64,000 bases of DNA from Piromyces finnis (lineage: Eukaryota > Neocallimastigomycota > Neocallimastigomycetes > Neocallimastigales > Neocallimastigaceae). The stretch covers positions 62,001-126,000 of the forward strand of contig MCFH01000022.1 in the NCBI GenBank assembly GCA_002104945.1, read 5' to 3'. A program made the translations under genes and the position numbers. Positions 20,043 to 32,257 of this stretch are shown here, piece after piece (the stretch's first letter is position 1; the number at the start of each line of letters is the position of its first letter). The notes under the pieces were generated by a model. That model was not told the DNA's origin. It ran no database searches and saw nothing but the letters and a program-made list of their open reading frames with translations.

Positions 20043-23000
20043 TTATTTCTTTCTATTAAATTTTTTAAGTAGCCCCTTGCAATTTAGATTTTCTTCAGGC
20101 TCCCACGAAGCTTCATTGATTGAATACCCTTTCCATTTAATCAGGTATTGTATTTTTCCGTAATGTCTTCTTTTATCCAGAATTTCTTCAACTTCGTATT
20201 CTTCTTCATTGTCAACGGTAATAGGTGGCGGTGGTGGTTGAGATCTTCCAAATTTATCTTCGACATATTTCTCGAGATTGGATACATGAATAACTGGATG
20301 AATCTTAATAGATTTTGGGAGACTTAATTTAAATGTAACATTTGATATTTTTTCCAAGATTTTGTATGGGCCGAGTTTTCTTGGCTTAAATTTTTTATTT
20401 CCTTTGTGGATAATTAAAGAACTATCCAGCCAAACTTTGTCACCAACTTTAAAATTCGGAGCTTCTTTTCTACGTTTGTCAGCATGCTTCTTCTGGGTTT
20501 CCATGGCAGATTTTAAATTTTCTTTTAAGGTATTAATTAAAGTTTTAAAATCTCTTGTAAACTCTTCTGCTCTTGGGACTTTAGATAGGTCTGGAATAAC
20601 TGGTGAATATTTTGGATGAAAGCCGTAATTCAAAAAGAATGGAGAAAATTTGGATGATTCTTGAACCACGTTGTTATAACTAAATTCTGCAAGACTAAGA
20701 AAACTTTTCCAATTTGAACCTTTATAATTTGAGAAACATCTTAAATATTGTTCTATAACGGAGTTCACCCTCTCCGTCTGACCGTTTGATTGATGATGAA
20801 ATGGAGTAGACAACTTAAGTTCAATGCCAAGGGAGGAACAGATGGATTGGAAGAATTTAGAGGTAAATTGAGAACCTCTATCCGAGACAATAGATTCAGG
20901 TAGGCCATGAAGACGGAAAATATTATCAATAAAGGCTGTGGCTGTTTCGGCGGCGGAAGGAATACTTTTGAACGGAATGAGATGAACCATTTTTGTAAGA
21001 CGATCAACAACAACAAGAATGCAAGTGAAACCAGAAGATGAAGGCAAATCTGTAATGAAATCCATTGAAATGGATGACCAAGGACGCTCAGCAATATCAA
21101 GAGGATTCAGAAGACCATAAGGTTTATGACGAAAGGTTTTTGAACGACAACAAACTTCACAAGAACGAACGTAGTCTTTAACATCAGAAGAAATAGAAGG
21201 CCACCAGAAGTCTCTAGCAATAAGAGAAGATGTTTTCTTTATTCCGAAATGACCAGCTGAAGGAGAGTCGTGACAGAGTTTAAGAATTGAAAGACGACAA
21301 TTAGGAGGAACATAGATTCTGTCAGTAAAAAGGAGAAAACTATTGCTTAAGGAAAATTTGTCAATTTGAGGGTGAGGTATTGGAGGTTTCCTACAATCAA
21401 GATATTCACAGATTTTATTGTAAAAGTCATCATTTATATATTCGGAAAGAAAAGAATCACTAATGGACGAAACAGAAGTCACAATGGCACAAAAGTTTTC
21501 AGGGCGAAGAACATTAAAAGGAACATCAGAAGAGGAATTCGAATTGATAGCATAATCAGGACGACGAGATAGAGCATCAGGCTTACCGTTAGAAGAACCA
21601 GAACGATAAATAATAACAAAGTTAAATTCAGAGAGAAACAAAGCCCAGCGAACAAGACGTTGAGACATTTTTTCAGGTTTCTTTTGATAGAGTAAATTTC
21701 GATGATCCGAGTAAATCTTAAAAGTAGAAGAAGAGCCTTTAAGTAGATGACGCCATGTTTCAAGAGCAGCAACGATAGCTAAGAGCTCTTTATCATATAT
21801 TGGATAATTACGTTCAGGACCAGTAAGAGAGCGAGAAAAGAAAGCAACTGGATGGGTCATATTATCAATTGGAGAGACTTGCGAGAGAATAGCACCAATG
21901 GCAAAGTTACTTGAATCAGTTTCGACTATGAACGGAAGTTCACGATTAGGAAATATAAGAACAGGAGCAGAAACAAATAAGGACTTGAGTGAATCGAAAG
22001 CATCTTGAGCTTCTTTAGACCATACAAATTTAACATTTTTCTTCAAAAGTTTATGCAAAGGATGAGCGATCTTTGCAAAATTTGGAATAAATCGACGGTA
22101 GTAGTTCGCAAGACCAAGAAAAGATTGAACCTCTTTAACATTAGATGGAGTAGGCCAGTTTAAAATAGAAGAAACTTTATTTGGGTCCATGTGAATACCA
22201 TCAGTAGAAATCCTATGACCAAGGAAATCAATAAAAGAAACAAAAAACTCGCATTTTTCCAATTTAGCATAGAGCCCAGTATCCCTCAGGAGTTTCAAAA
22301 CAGTTTTGACATGAGAAATATGAGATTTATAATCCGAGGAAAAAATAATAATATCATCTATGTAAGAGAAAGCGAATTTACCAAGAACGTCTTCAAGAAC
22401 ATCATTAATGAAATGTTGAAAAACAGCAGGTGCATTTTTCAACCCAAAAGGCATCACACAGTATTCAAAATGACCTAACTTGCAAGTAAAAGCGGTTTTA
22501 TATTCATCACCACTTTTAATCCTGACCAAGTTATAGGCAGAACGAAGATCCAATTTTGAGAAAATCTTCCCTTTTCCAAGATGTTCAAGCATATCTTGTA
22601 TAAGAGGAAGGGGATAAGAATCACGAATAGTTATGGAGTTTAATTGGCGATAGTCAACACACATACGAAGTTGACCGTTTTTCTTAGGTACAAACAGAAT
22701 AGGAGCTCCCGCAGGCGATTTTGATTTTCTAATAAATCCTTTCTTGAGATTTTCTTTTATATATTCTTCTAAAGCAATTGATTCGGTTTCTGTTAAGGGA
22801 TAAATCGGTCCATAAAACAGTTTTGAATTTTCTTTGAGTTTTATTTCACAATCGTATGGACGGTGTGGAGGAAGTTTTTCGGCATTAGATTCATTGAAGA
22901 CATCAGCAAAGTCAGAGAGAACATCCGGAAGTATAATAGAAGAATTAGGTTCTGATTTAGAGTTTGAATCGGATTTGAGAATAGAATTGGAATGAATATT

Positions 23001-24510
23001 AGAATCAGAAAAAGAAGTCAAAACAGAAGTTGGTTCTTGATTTGAGAGAGACGAAGTAGAAAAGTTAACAGAAGACTTCTTAGAAACAGAATTGTTAATA
23101 TTTTTTGAAGAACCCGAACAGAGAATAGTACAAGTACGATTAGTTTCGTTTTGAGATTGGATGTTTTGTTTATCGACAAATATAGGGTAAGCGAATGAAT
23201 CATGCGGAGGTTCGTAGGAAGGATCTTCCATTGCAGGAAAAGCAGATCTTTCTTCAGGAAATTCAGGGACATTATTGGAGAGTGTTATACAACGATTATA
23301 ACAGTAATCGGATACAAATGAAATTTTGTTCTTTGTGAAATCGATAGAAGGATTGTGTTCTTTAAGCCAGTCTATTCCAAGAATACAAGGATAATAAGGT
23401 AGATCAGTTACATAGAATTGTGTTCGACAGAGATGATCTTTGTAGCGAAGATTCAAAGGAGATGTAATTCCAAAAAGAGATTGTCGACCACCGATACCAA
23501 CGATATTTGGTAGGTTACCGTCATCATGATAAGGAATGTTATTATCGTTACAGTAATCTACATCAATTAAATTAAGTTTGGATCCTGAGTCAATAAGAAT
23601 ATCCGTATTTAGTTCATAAGAAAGTTTAAATTTAGTTGTCATTTTATTATGAGTTTTGTTTTCTTCTTTAGGAGCGGATATAAGTGTGGGAATAGATATT
23701 AGTGAAGGATTTTCACGATCTTTATTCTTTCTTTTTGGACAATTATTAAGCTTATGACTTGAAGCACCACAATACACACAAAGATTTTCTTTCTTTCTTC
23801 TTTCCTTTTCTTCGTTTGAGATAGGGCCATGGTTATTCCTGTTTGTAATGGACTTTGTTATTTTTGAAGAGTGATGAAAAGATCTTTTCTTTCGGTTTTG
23901 GTCATTGTTTGAACCAGAAGGGAAAAAGGTATGGTGTGTAGATAATCTTGAATCGATTCTTGAAGCAATAGTCTGTAATGAAAGAAGATCCCTAGGACCC
24001 GGAAACATTTCCAAAATACGAACTGCAACTTGTTGATTAAGGCCAGCTATAAATGCATCCATTTTGGCTTGTTCATTCCAGTTTGATTCATCAGCATAGC
24101 GGTTAAATTCCAAGATATAGCCTCTAATTCCTCCTAATCGGCGTTGTTTTAAGGTTCTAAGCATTTGATTTGCAACATAGGTAGCATCGTTATAACCATA
24201 AAAAGCCTTAAATCTGTCAACAAAAGCTTGGTAGTTATTAAGACACGGATCATGGTTGTTTATTAAGACACGGATCATGGTTGTTTATAAGAGTAGCAGC
24301 CCAATTCATAGCGTCCCCATAAAGTCTTGATATTATATAGAGAATTTTGGTTGCGTCGTCTTGATACCGTTCAGGATATAGCATAAACACTAGCTCCACC
24401 TTAGCTAAGAAACCCTTCAGATACCTGCGATCCCCTGCAAAACCATCCTTAAGAGTTGCGTTTTCGAAAATATTATTATTATCCATGTGGTTGTTTTCGT
24501 TCTCTTCCAT
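20043..24510 (-). pseudogene. E1 gag-pol, frameshifted by a 25-bp duplication
   Basis: One long gag-pol frame, as in E2, but broken in gag: 24237-24261 is repeated exactly at 24262-24286 (25 bp), shifting frame. The N-terminal piece starts at the ATG 24510; the rest is open to 20043. Visible in order: capsid-type Gag; CCHC knuckle [14 protein letters not shown]; aspartic protease LIDSGS; RT with YIDD; RNase H (ETDSS); integrase with HHCC zinc site, D-D-E core ([26 protein letters not shown]); and a C-terminal chromodomain ([10 protein letters not shown]...YLIKWKGYS...ASWEPEENL). All catalytic motifs survive, so the lesion is probably recent. Confidence 0.9.
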
Positions 24511-25402
24511 AGTACTTATGATGTTTTCTTTAATAAGCTTTAATAAATTTGTAAAAATAATAGAATAAAGTATTTAATTATATTTATTAATTGAGTAAAT
24601 CTTTTTATTAAATAATAATACAAACCAGATTATATAGTGTTAAACCATCAAATATATAACCTGTTTTATTCTTTATAATAAGTCCTTCGTAGCTCTTCAC
24701 GATAACACGTATAAAGTCGATTGTTAATATTAATTAAATTAATAAAAGAAAGGAACGGTGTAAAAATTTTTTTTTAGTGTCTAACTTATTGTTAGCAATA
24801 AAAATTATTACAGGTTTTCTTTCCCTATATCAACCTTATCCGAACGTAGAAGTATTATGTATAAGAGTTTAACTTCTCACGCTAAAGGAGTTATAAAGAA
24901 TATTATTTTATATTATTACAATTTTAATAAATTGTCTTAACAATTAATAATTATAATTAAAAATTAGAAATTGTTTTATTAGAAAACTTAATTTTAAAAT
25001 GTATTAATTAAGAAATATTATTTTATTAAAGTAAGGCATTTCCGGCTATTTTCCGGTCTATAATCAAACAGCAAAAGATAGTATACAACTATAAATCTCA
25101 CGCCAGCTTGCTTATTACAGCGTCTTGTACGTGGTGTACCTCGGATTCTCCTACTTCCTTATTCAAAGTAGAATAGCTCAGAGCCTGCCAACCCAATTAT
25201 TGTACAGGTTAAACTCGATCCCGTTAATCTTTTACTTTTTATAGTTTGAATTATATACCGCTTCTAAAGCGTACTAATTCTACTACTTTAAGTAAAAATA
25301 TTTCTTTAAAGAAAAGCTTCAACAATAAAACTTAAAAGTTTTATCTATAACAATTTCTTAAACACTAAGGTATTAAGCTTTTATATTATAAGGAGATTTT
25401 AT
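24511..25402 (-). other. E1 5' leader
   Basis: Non-coding leader between the 5' LTR and gag. The sequence after the LTR reads ATAAAATCTCC on the minus strand, with no TGG-type primer binding site. It shares the initial ATAA with E2 and E3, so priming may use another tRNA region or self-priming; this is unproven. Confidence 0.6.
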
Positions 25403-25836
25403 TGTAAAGAAATGTGTCTTTAACAATAAAACAAATTATAATATTTACTAAATAACTTAGTAATATTAACACTTTAAAATATTCTGTAAATTATTAATTT
25501 ATAAAAATATCATTAAAAACACATAGAATTTAACTTAATAAGTTAGTGTTTAATAATATAATTATTTATTAATAAAATCTCGATTCTTTAAAATATTTGG
25601 GAAAATTCACTCGTATTTATACTAAAAATTTTTTAAATTAATTTATAAAATTTTTTCAACTTAAAATTCTTAACCAATCAATAATCTTCATATAAAATAA
25701 AATTTAAAAATAAAATAAAATAAAATAAAATTATAATTTTTTTAAAATAGTATCTATGAGGTCTCGAACTAGTGTCATTCAGACTCAAAGTCTTAGCTAC
25801 TAACCACTAAGACAATTTAGTTATTTCTAGTATTCG
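25403..25836 (-). repeat. E1 5' LTR (last 5 bases at 34219-34223)
   Basis: Matches 19290-19728, including the tRNA-like module at 25813-25758 (minus). Cut by the family Y LTR at ATTCG. Confidence 0.9.
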
Positions 25837-25885
25837 TGTAAGAATTAATAATTATTTTTTGTATAAATTAATTCTTATTTAATTA

Positions 25886-27018
25886 TGTGAAGATATTAAC
25901 TGGATTTAAAACAAATTCAGATAATATCTATAATTAATTAAACATAATAATTATAATTAAATAATTTCAATAATTATTTTAAAACACTTTTAAAAGTCAC
26001 CTTTTAAATTTTGATTCAGTGAAAGGGTTATGATTTCAAAAATTTAATATCAATATACTATAACCCTTAACCAAAAATAAGCAAGTACGAAATAAGGTGT
26101 AAATCGCCAAAAACGATCGCTACGGCTGTAAGTGCTACGGTGATGAAACTAGGTTTATTGGAAAGCTTAGGAAGAAAGCTACAATTTGGTACAATCGCGG
26201 TCCTTCTAACTGATCATTTAAGGAAGTTATGATCATTTAAAGATTTTATTAGGTAAATTAAAATCAATATGATATCAAGTATGGATCATAAATATTTCTT
26301 ATGACTTGATGAAATTAAAAATATATCAATAGGAATTTTAGTTATATTAATTTAATTAATGATAACGATTGTTACTAAAAATAGAACTAGACCCATTTAG
26401 GTGTAACAGTTAATACCTATAAATTAAATAATCTTAATTATTATAAAATAGGTTAACGGCAAGTTTTATTAGAAATAATTTTGAAAATAATAATTATTTA
26501 GTTATAACAAATATGTTATGGTAATATCAATTAATAATGATGAATTATTAATTGAATAGTTTTTATAATTACTAATTAGGATCAACTGTTTAAATGATTA
26601 ATCATATGTTTATTTTATTTTATGTCATGACAAACAAACAAACAAACAAACAAACAATCTTATTACTTATTTAATTATATTACTAATATATTATATGTAA
26701 TACTTTATTCTTATTAATATCAATTTAATAATCTGAACAAAGAATATAAAAGAGAATGAATTGAATTCGATTTTAATTCTTTGTAAAGATTATAGTTATA
26801 ATCTTAATTATATAGTTACTTATAATATCATTTATATTATTATTAAATAAATAAAAAATTTATAAAAAGTTATTTTAAAGTAAATATAAATTTTTCATTT
26901 TTCATTTGGGAGTTTAAGGTGTTATTTTATAATTAAATTTAATTTCTTAAAAAACATTTTTACTATATAATTAATAACATTCTGACCTGGCCGCATAACC
27001 AAACCCAAAAACTTAACA
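25886..27018 (+). repeat. E3 5' LTR (LTR1 family)
   Basis: TGTGAAGATATT...CTTAACA. Contains the hairpin AAGGGTTAT/ATAACCCTT early in the LTR and an (ACAA)n run. The downstream sequence ATAATCTTTACCCGCTG lacks a TGG primer site. Other copies: 32294-33426, solo 54609-55745 (+) and 46351-47343 (-). Confidence 0.95.
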
Positions 27019-27053
27019 ATAATCTTTACCCGCTGTTTAGTGGCTACTTTAGA

Positions 27054-28079
27054 ATGTTCACTCCGGTTCCTAATTTCCCAGACGAGGTAAACCAACTAAG
27101 AGAGGATGCTACTCAGACTGCCAAGGATATCATTGAGGGTATCAATGAAAATTTGGTTTTCCGTGAAGATTTTCAAAATTTTTCCAATGATGTGAATAAT
27201 CGTTTAAATGAAATCATGAGTGTATTAACCAATATGAATAATAATCAAACTGCTCAGAATGAAGATGAACAACCATTGTTACATACCAATTATGATAGGA
27301 TAGCTACTCCAAGACCTACTGTCTTTAGAGATGATGAATCTACTTCAACAAGATTTGATTTGGATCATGATGTTATCATGAGAGGCCGTTTTGCTACTCC
27401 AATCACTCAAGTGCCAGATCCAGGTATGTTCTCCGGTAAGACTAGTGATACCGATTTGTTTTGTCAATTATGTGAAGATACTTTCAAAACTCTACCAAAT
27501 CGAACTTTACCAGAAGAAACAAAAATTAATTTTGTACAATCCCGTCTTCGTGATGCTGCTAGAAATTGGTATCTTGCCAAGTACAAGGATAATATTTATC
27601 CATCTACCATGCAAGAATTGTTGGATGGACTAAGAATTGCTTTCTCAAATGTTGCTAGTTACAAGATAGCTAAAATCAAAATAATGCGTTTAAAACAACA
27701 ATATGGTAAAATAAATGATTATATCGAGGAATTCCGCTCTCTTTCACAACAATTTAAATGGAATGAAGAAGCATTATCTTTAATCTTTTATAATGGTTTA
27801 CATCCCAAATATCAGGAAGAAATTGAAAAGATGGAGGTATTTCCAACCACCATGGAGTCCATTATAACTAGATGTATTTTGATCGAAAGTTCTCTTTCTA
27901 CAAAGAATAAGATTAACCAGTCTTCCAACTCTAAATCTAACAAGAAAAGAAATTCACATTTCAACCACCACAGATCATACAACAACAACAACAACAATAA
28001 CAACAATAACTTCCAAAAATATAATAATAATTACAATAACAACAATTATAAAGCTCAAAAAATTAGTTCAAAAAACTAA
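27054..28079 (+). CDS. E3 Gag
   Basis: 341 aa, ATG start 36 bp after the 5' LTR. A coiled N-terminus is followed by a Retrotrans_gag-type capsid region (about 120-265, with RLRDAARNWY and a YIEEFRSLSQQFKW stretch). The C-terminal tail is a low-complexity Asn/Lys/Tyr tract. There is no CCHC zinc knuckle, unlike E0, E1 and E2, so RNA binding probably relies on the basic Asn-rich tail. The stop TAA at 28077-28079 immediately follows a slippery heptamer. Confidence 0.9.
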   Translation: MFTPVPNFPDEVNQLREDATQTAKDIIEGINENLVFREDFQNFSNDVNNRLNEIMSVLTNMNNNQTAQNEDEQPLLHTNYDRIATPRPTVFRDDESTSTRFDLDHDVIMRGRFATPITQVPDPGMFSGKTSDTDLFCQLCEDTFKTLPNRTLPEETKINFVQSRLRDAARNWYLAKYKDNIYPSTMQELLDGLRIAFSNVASYKIAKIKIMRLKQQYGKINDYIEEFRSLSQQFKWNEEALSLIFYNGLHPKYQEEIEKMEVFPTTMESIITRCILIESSLSTKNKINQSSNSKSNKKRNSHFNHHRSYNNNNNNNNNNFQKYNNNYNNNNYKAQKISSKN

Positions 28080-28102
28080 ATAAAGGACTTCCATTGAAGT
28101 CC
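28067..28102 (+). promoter_or_regulatory. E3 programmed -1 frameshift signal
   Basis: Slippery heptamer A AAA AAC at 28070-28076 in the gag frame, then the gag stop TAA. An 8-nt spacer leads to a perfect 7-bp hairpin GGACTTC-CATT-GAAGTCC (28085-28102). The -1 frame is open from 28067 into pol. Motif, spacing and stop position all fit the known eukaryotic and retroviral -1 frameshift design. Confidence 0.85.
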
Positions 28103-31100
28103 CATCACCACTCGAATACAAAAATATTAAACTACACTTTTCCCACTATCAACAAAGATAATACATTACCTTCAACGTTTTTTACTTTTAATACATATGT
28201 ATTATCCAATAATGGAGGTACAAATAATGTACATAATAAAATTGCATGTACATCACTATTAGATAGTGGATCTTATTGTAATTTTATGTCGTACAAACTA
28301 TTACGTACATTACAATTACATCCTCATAAAATTAATAATGTTATCACTGTACAAGGTATCAGTGGTACTTCAATTGAACTTGATGAATATATCAACCTAA
28401 ACTTTCAGTTAAAACTATTTATCAACAATAAATTCCATTTCATCAATTTCAAAGAAAAATTTTTACTAGCGGATTATATTCCGACAGATTTATTATTTGG
28501 AAATATATTCATGTCCAAATATGAAATTCATTATAATTATAATAAAAATTATTTATATTCAAATTTAAAATATGATTTTAACAGAAAGAAATTCAATATG
28601 AAGCATGCTACTAAATTTTTAAAATTAGAACAATTCATTTCTTATAATAGAAATGACATAAATGTTACACCTACCACTTCTACAGGTGTAAATAACACAA
28701 AAAATAAAAATAAAAATTATTCCACCAATTTTTATAATTTAAAAAATAAAATTCATAATTTTTATTTCAGATCTAAAACCTTTAGTAAGAAGAAAAATGG
28801 TCGATTTCACAAATTTAACCCTAAACGTTCCAAATTTTTTAGAAAAGTTATATTAAATAAAAATAATTATGATAGATATAATTATAATTATTTAATTCAT
28901 ACTTTTTTGTCCGAAAAACCAGAAGAAGTAAGCAATTTAGAAGAACATACTATTGAGGATATTCCAAAACCCTATCGAGATTTGGCAAAAGTTTTCAGCA
29001 AACAAGAAGCTGATAAACTACCACCACATAGAATTACAGATTGTAAAATAGTACTAGAAAAAGATGCTACTCTTCACTATGGTCCCATCTATCCCTTATC
29101 AGAAGAAGAATCAAAAGTTTTAGAAGAGTATATCAAGGAAAATTTAGAAAAAGGCTTTATTAGACCATCCGAATCACCTGCAGGATATCCAGTGGTATTT
29201 CAGAAAAAGAAAGATGGTACTCTTAGAGTTTGTATTGATTATAAAAAACTCAATTCTGTAACGATACGTAACTCCTACCCAATACCACTTATTACCGACA
29301 TTATAGAACGTGTCAAAGGTGCAAAGTATTTCACCAAGCTCGACTTACGCTCTGCTTATAATTTAGTTAGAATAAGAAATGGTGATGAATATAAAACTGC
29401 TTTTCGCACAAAGTTTGGTCACTATGAATATTTAGTGATGCCATTTGGTTTACGTAACGCTCCTGCTACTTTTCAGGCATTTATAAATTCTGTTCTCAGA
29501 CCTTTCTTGGAAAAATCTGTTATTCTCTATTTGGATGATATTCTTATATTTTCAAAAACCTTAGAAGAACACCACCAACATGTACGTGAAGTTCTTTCTA
29601 AACTATTAGAAAATAATTTATATGCTAAACTTCCTAAATGTGAATTTGACAAACCACAAGTTGAATTCTTAGGATATGTTATTTCAGGTTCAGGAATTGC
29701 TACCGACCCAAAAAAGATAGAGTCAATCAAAAATTGGCCTATTCCTACTACAGTTAAGGATGTACAAAGATTTTTAGGTCTTTGTAACTACTATAGACGC
29801 TTTGTAATGAATTTTGCAGACTTGGCTAAACCCCTCCACAACCTAACAAAAAAGAATGCAAAGTTCAAATGGTCCACAGAATGTGAATCCTCATTTAACA
29901 TTTTAAAAACGCGTTTAACTTCAGCACCTATTTTATCACATCCTGATCCTCAAAAACAATATATTTTAGAATGTGATGCAAGTAATGTTGCTATCGGTTC
30001 TATACTTTCTCAATATGATTCAGAAAATCGTCTACATCCTGTTGCTTACTACTCCAGAAGTCTAAGTAGTTCTGAAGTTAATTATTCTATAACAGATAAA
30101 GAACTATTAGCCATTAAGGATTCTTTCTCTACTTGGAGGCACCTTCTTCTTGGTGCTAAATATAAAATAAAAGTTTACACTGATCATAGAAATTTACTTT
30201 ATACTCTTGGAGGAAAGGTAGGTAATCAAAGACAACATCGTTGGCACCTTTTCTTTCATGAATACGACTTTGAACTTATATACAGACAAGGTCGTAAGAA
30301 TGGTAAACCTGATTGTCTATCTCGCAGACCTGACTACATGGATAGGACTTATGAAGAAAAGCCAGAATATATTTTAGACTCAAAAAATGTAAAACTAATA
30401 CCAAGTTTCATTGGTATTATGAGTAACTTCTTGGAACAAGTTATTCAATACTTAAAGGACGACGAAACTGCTAAGGATATTATGCTATATTTCAGCCCAC
30501 ATAATGACCAAAAGGCTTATAGACCATTTAGGAAAATGAACAAGTTTGAATTAAAAAATAATCTTATTTTATATAATAACTTAGTTTATATCCCTGAGAA
30601 ACTACGTTTAGATGTTCTTATGAAATATCATGAACAACCCTCTGCTGGACATCTTGGTATAAAAAGGACTTTAGAATTGATAACTCGAAATTTTTGGTGG
30701 CCTAAAATTAAGGATGATGTCACTAAATTTGTTAATTCTTGTGAGACATGCACAAGAAATAAAGTAACTAGACATCGGAAATATGGAAAATTACAACCTT
30801 TAGATACTCCAGAACGTCCATGGAAATCTATAGAAATTGACTTTCTTTGTGGCCTTCCTGAGTCTAAAGGGTACACCGTAATTATGGTAGTGGTTGACCG
30901 CTTTTCTAAAATGATTCACTTAGTGCCGTTTAAACAAGTTCCAAACGCAGCACAAACTGCAAAAGCTTTTTTGAACAATGTATATCGTTTACATGGTCTC
31001 CCTTATGACCTATATACTGATAGAGGCTCACAATTTACAAGTGATGTTTGGCTCGAATTTTTGGATTTATTATATATTCATCCAAGAATAGCTACTACTG

Positions 31101-31891
31101 ACCACCATGAAACTGTTGGACAGGTCGAGAGGTCAAATTCTTTTATTGAACAGTATCTTAGATGTTATTCCAAGTCTTTCTATCATGACGACTGGGTTGA
31201 TTGGCTTCCACTTGCAGAATTCGCCTATAACAACGCTGTTAATGAATCAACCAAAGAAACACCATTCTTCATTAATTATGGTTTCCACCCTCCGATGGAT
31301 GAAATGACCCTATTACCACAATGTAATATTAATCATAAACTAGTTCAAAACGTTAATGATGCATTCAACCACATAAAAGAAGTGTTACTACGCTCCAAAG
31401 AGTTGTATAAAAGAAGAGTGGATAAAAGTCGTTTAGAAGCTCCAAAATTTAAAATTGATGATTTAGTTTGGATTCAAGCCCCACCTTCTCTAAATATTGA
31501 AAATAGTTCCAAATTAGCTCCTTGTAAATATGGTCCATATAAAATAACTCAAGTTTTGAGAAATAACAATTATGAAATCGATATCAAAAAATCACCTTTT
31601 CCCAAACACTATCCAATATTTCATGTATCTGAGTTGGAACCTTATAGATCAACTCCAAAAGAATTTTTAAATAGAACTGCGGATCCAGAATCAATAAAAG
31701 ATATAGTGGAAATATCTGGATTCCGTACAAATTATAAACAACAACGATATGAATATAAAATTCGATACAAATACCGTTCCGCTTATAATTGGGTACCAGC
31801 AAGTGAAGTAGAAGACAATCCACGTAATCAATACATTTATCAAAAATATTTAAAAAGTGGACGACATTATGCTTCTATAGCATATAATTAA
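28067..31891 (+). CDS. E3 Pol (protease, RT, RNase H, integrase, chromo-like tail)
   Basis: Expressed by -1 frameshift from gag; there is no ATG at the pol start (the first plausible codon, at 28094, is TTG). Domains: aspartic protease LLDSGS near 28262; an Asn/Lys-rich linker; RT with YLDDILIF near 29526; RNase H (ECDASN near 29970); integrase with the HHCC zinc site around 30630-30750 and catalytic Asp, Asp, Glu near 30840 (EIDFLCG), 31020 (TDRGSQF) and 31128 (GQVERSNSFIEQ). The C-terminal tail (about 31690-31840, YEYKIRYKYRS..NWVPASEVED) resembles a divergent chromodomain. No stop or frameshift. Relatives: the integrase remnant at 34607. Confidence 0.92.
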   Translation, partial: FKKLNKGLPLKSHHHSNTKILNYTFPTINKDNTLPSTFFTFNTYVLSNNGGTNNVHNKIACTSLLDSGSYCNFMSYKLLRTLQLHPHKINNVITVQGISGTSIELDEYINLNFQLKLFINNKFHFINFKEKFLLADYIPTDLLFGNIFMSKYEIHYNYNKNYLYSNLKYDFNRKKFNMKHATKFLKLEQFISYNRNDINVTPTTSTGVNNTKNKNKNYSTNFYNLKNKIHNFYFRSKTFSKKKNGRFHKFNPKRSKFFRKVILNKNNYDRYNYNYLIHTFLSEKPEEVSNLEEHTIEDIPKPYRDLAKVFSKQEADKLPPHRITDCKIVLEKDATLHYGPIYPLSEEESKVLEEYIKENLEKGFIRPSESPAGYPVVFQKKKDGTLRVCIDYKKLNSVTIRNSYPIPLITDIIERVKGAKYFTKLDLRSAYNLVRIRNGDEYKTAFRTKFGHYEYLVMPFGLRNAPATFQAFINSVLRPFLEKSVILYLDDILIFSKTLEEHHQHVREVLSKLLENNLYAKLPKCEFDKPQVEFLGYVISGSGIATDPKKIESIKNWPIPTTVKDVQRFLGLCNYYRRFVMNFADLAKPLHNLTKKNAKFKWSTECESSFNILKTRLTSAPILSHPDPQKQYILECDASNVAIGSILSQYDSENRLHPVAYYSRSLSSSEVNYSITDKELLAIKDSFSTWRHLLLGAKYKIKVYTDHRNLLYTLGGKVGNQRQHRWHLFFHEYDFELIYRQGRKNGKPDCLSRRPDYMDRTYEEKPEYILDSKNVKLIPSFIGIMSNFLEQVIQYLKDDETAKDIMLYFSPHNDQKAYRPFRKMNKFELKNNLILYNNLVYIPEKLRLDVLMKYHEQPSAGHLGIKRTLELITRNFWWPKIKDDVTKFVNSCETCTRNKVTRHRKYGKLQPLDTPERPWKSIEIDFLCGLPESKGYTVIMVVVDRFSKMIHLVPFKQVPNAAQTAKAFLNNVYRLHGLPYDLYTDRGSQFTSDVWLEFLDLLYIHPRIATTDHHETVGQVERSNSFIEQYLRCYSKSFYHDDWVDWLPLAEFAYNNAVNESTKETPFFINYGFHPPMDEMTLLPQCNINHKLVQNVNDAFNHIKEVLLRSKELYKRRVDKSRLEAPKFKIDDLVWIQAPPSLNIENSSKLAPCKYGPYKITQVLRNNNYEIDIKKSPFPKHYPIFHVSELEPYRSTPKEFLNRTADPESIKDIVEISGFRTNYKQQRYEYKIRYKYRSAYNWVPASEVEDNPRNQYIYQKYLKSGRHYASIAYN

Positions 31892-32257
31892 TTAAAATAA
31901 TATTAATAAGTCAATAATTCTCTAAAAATAACTTTTACACCATTTACAAAATATTTTTATAACAACTAAATTTCGAAATTTAACTCATCACAAAATTTTG
32001 AAATTTCAACATTTCAAAAATTTTTACACCGAATATTTTTCAATTATCATATTAAAACTTTATTATTTTTTATTTTTATTTTCATATTCAAAATCTGCAG
32101 TATCAATTTTATTATTAAAATTTTACCTACAAGAAAATTTTTCAAAAAGTGAAATTTCAAAAATCTCACAATGGCCAAGTGACCTTTTGAAATTATTACT
32201 TCCTCTCGAAAAAATTTTTTTAAAATCAAAAATTTTTACTTTTCGCTCCAGTTCATA
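31892..32257 (+). other. E3 3' untranslated region
   Basis: Non-coding, with palindromic runs of GAAATTTC type (TTTCGAAATTT, AAATTTTGAAATTTC). Similar runs occur in the remnant X downstream of its integrase. Confidence 0.6.

Noticed and set aside
20362-22478. Several antisense or out-of-frame ORFs inside E1, and likewise inside E2, E3, E5 and E6
   Set aside because: They overlap clearly coding gag-pol sequence and have no independent motifs.
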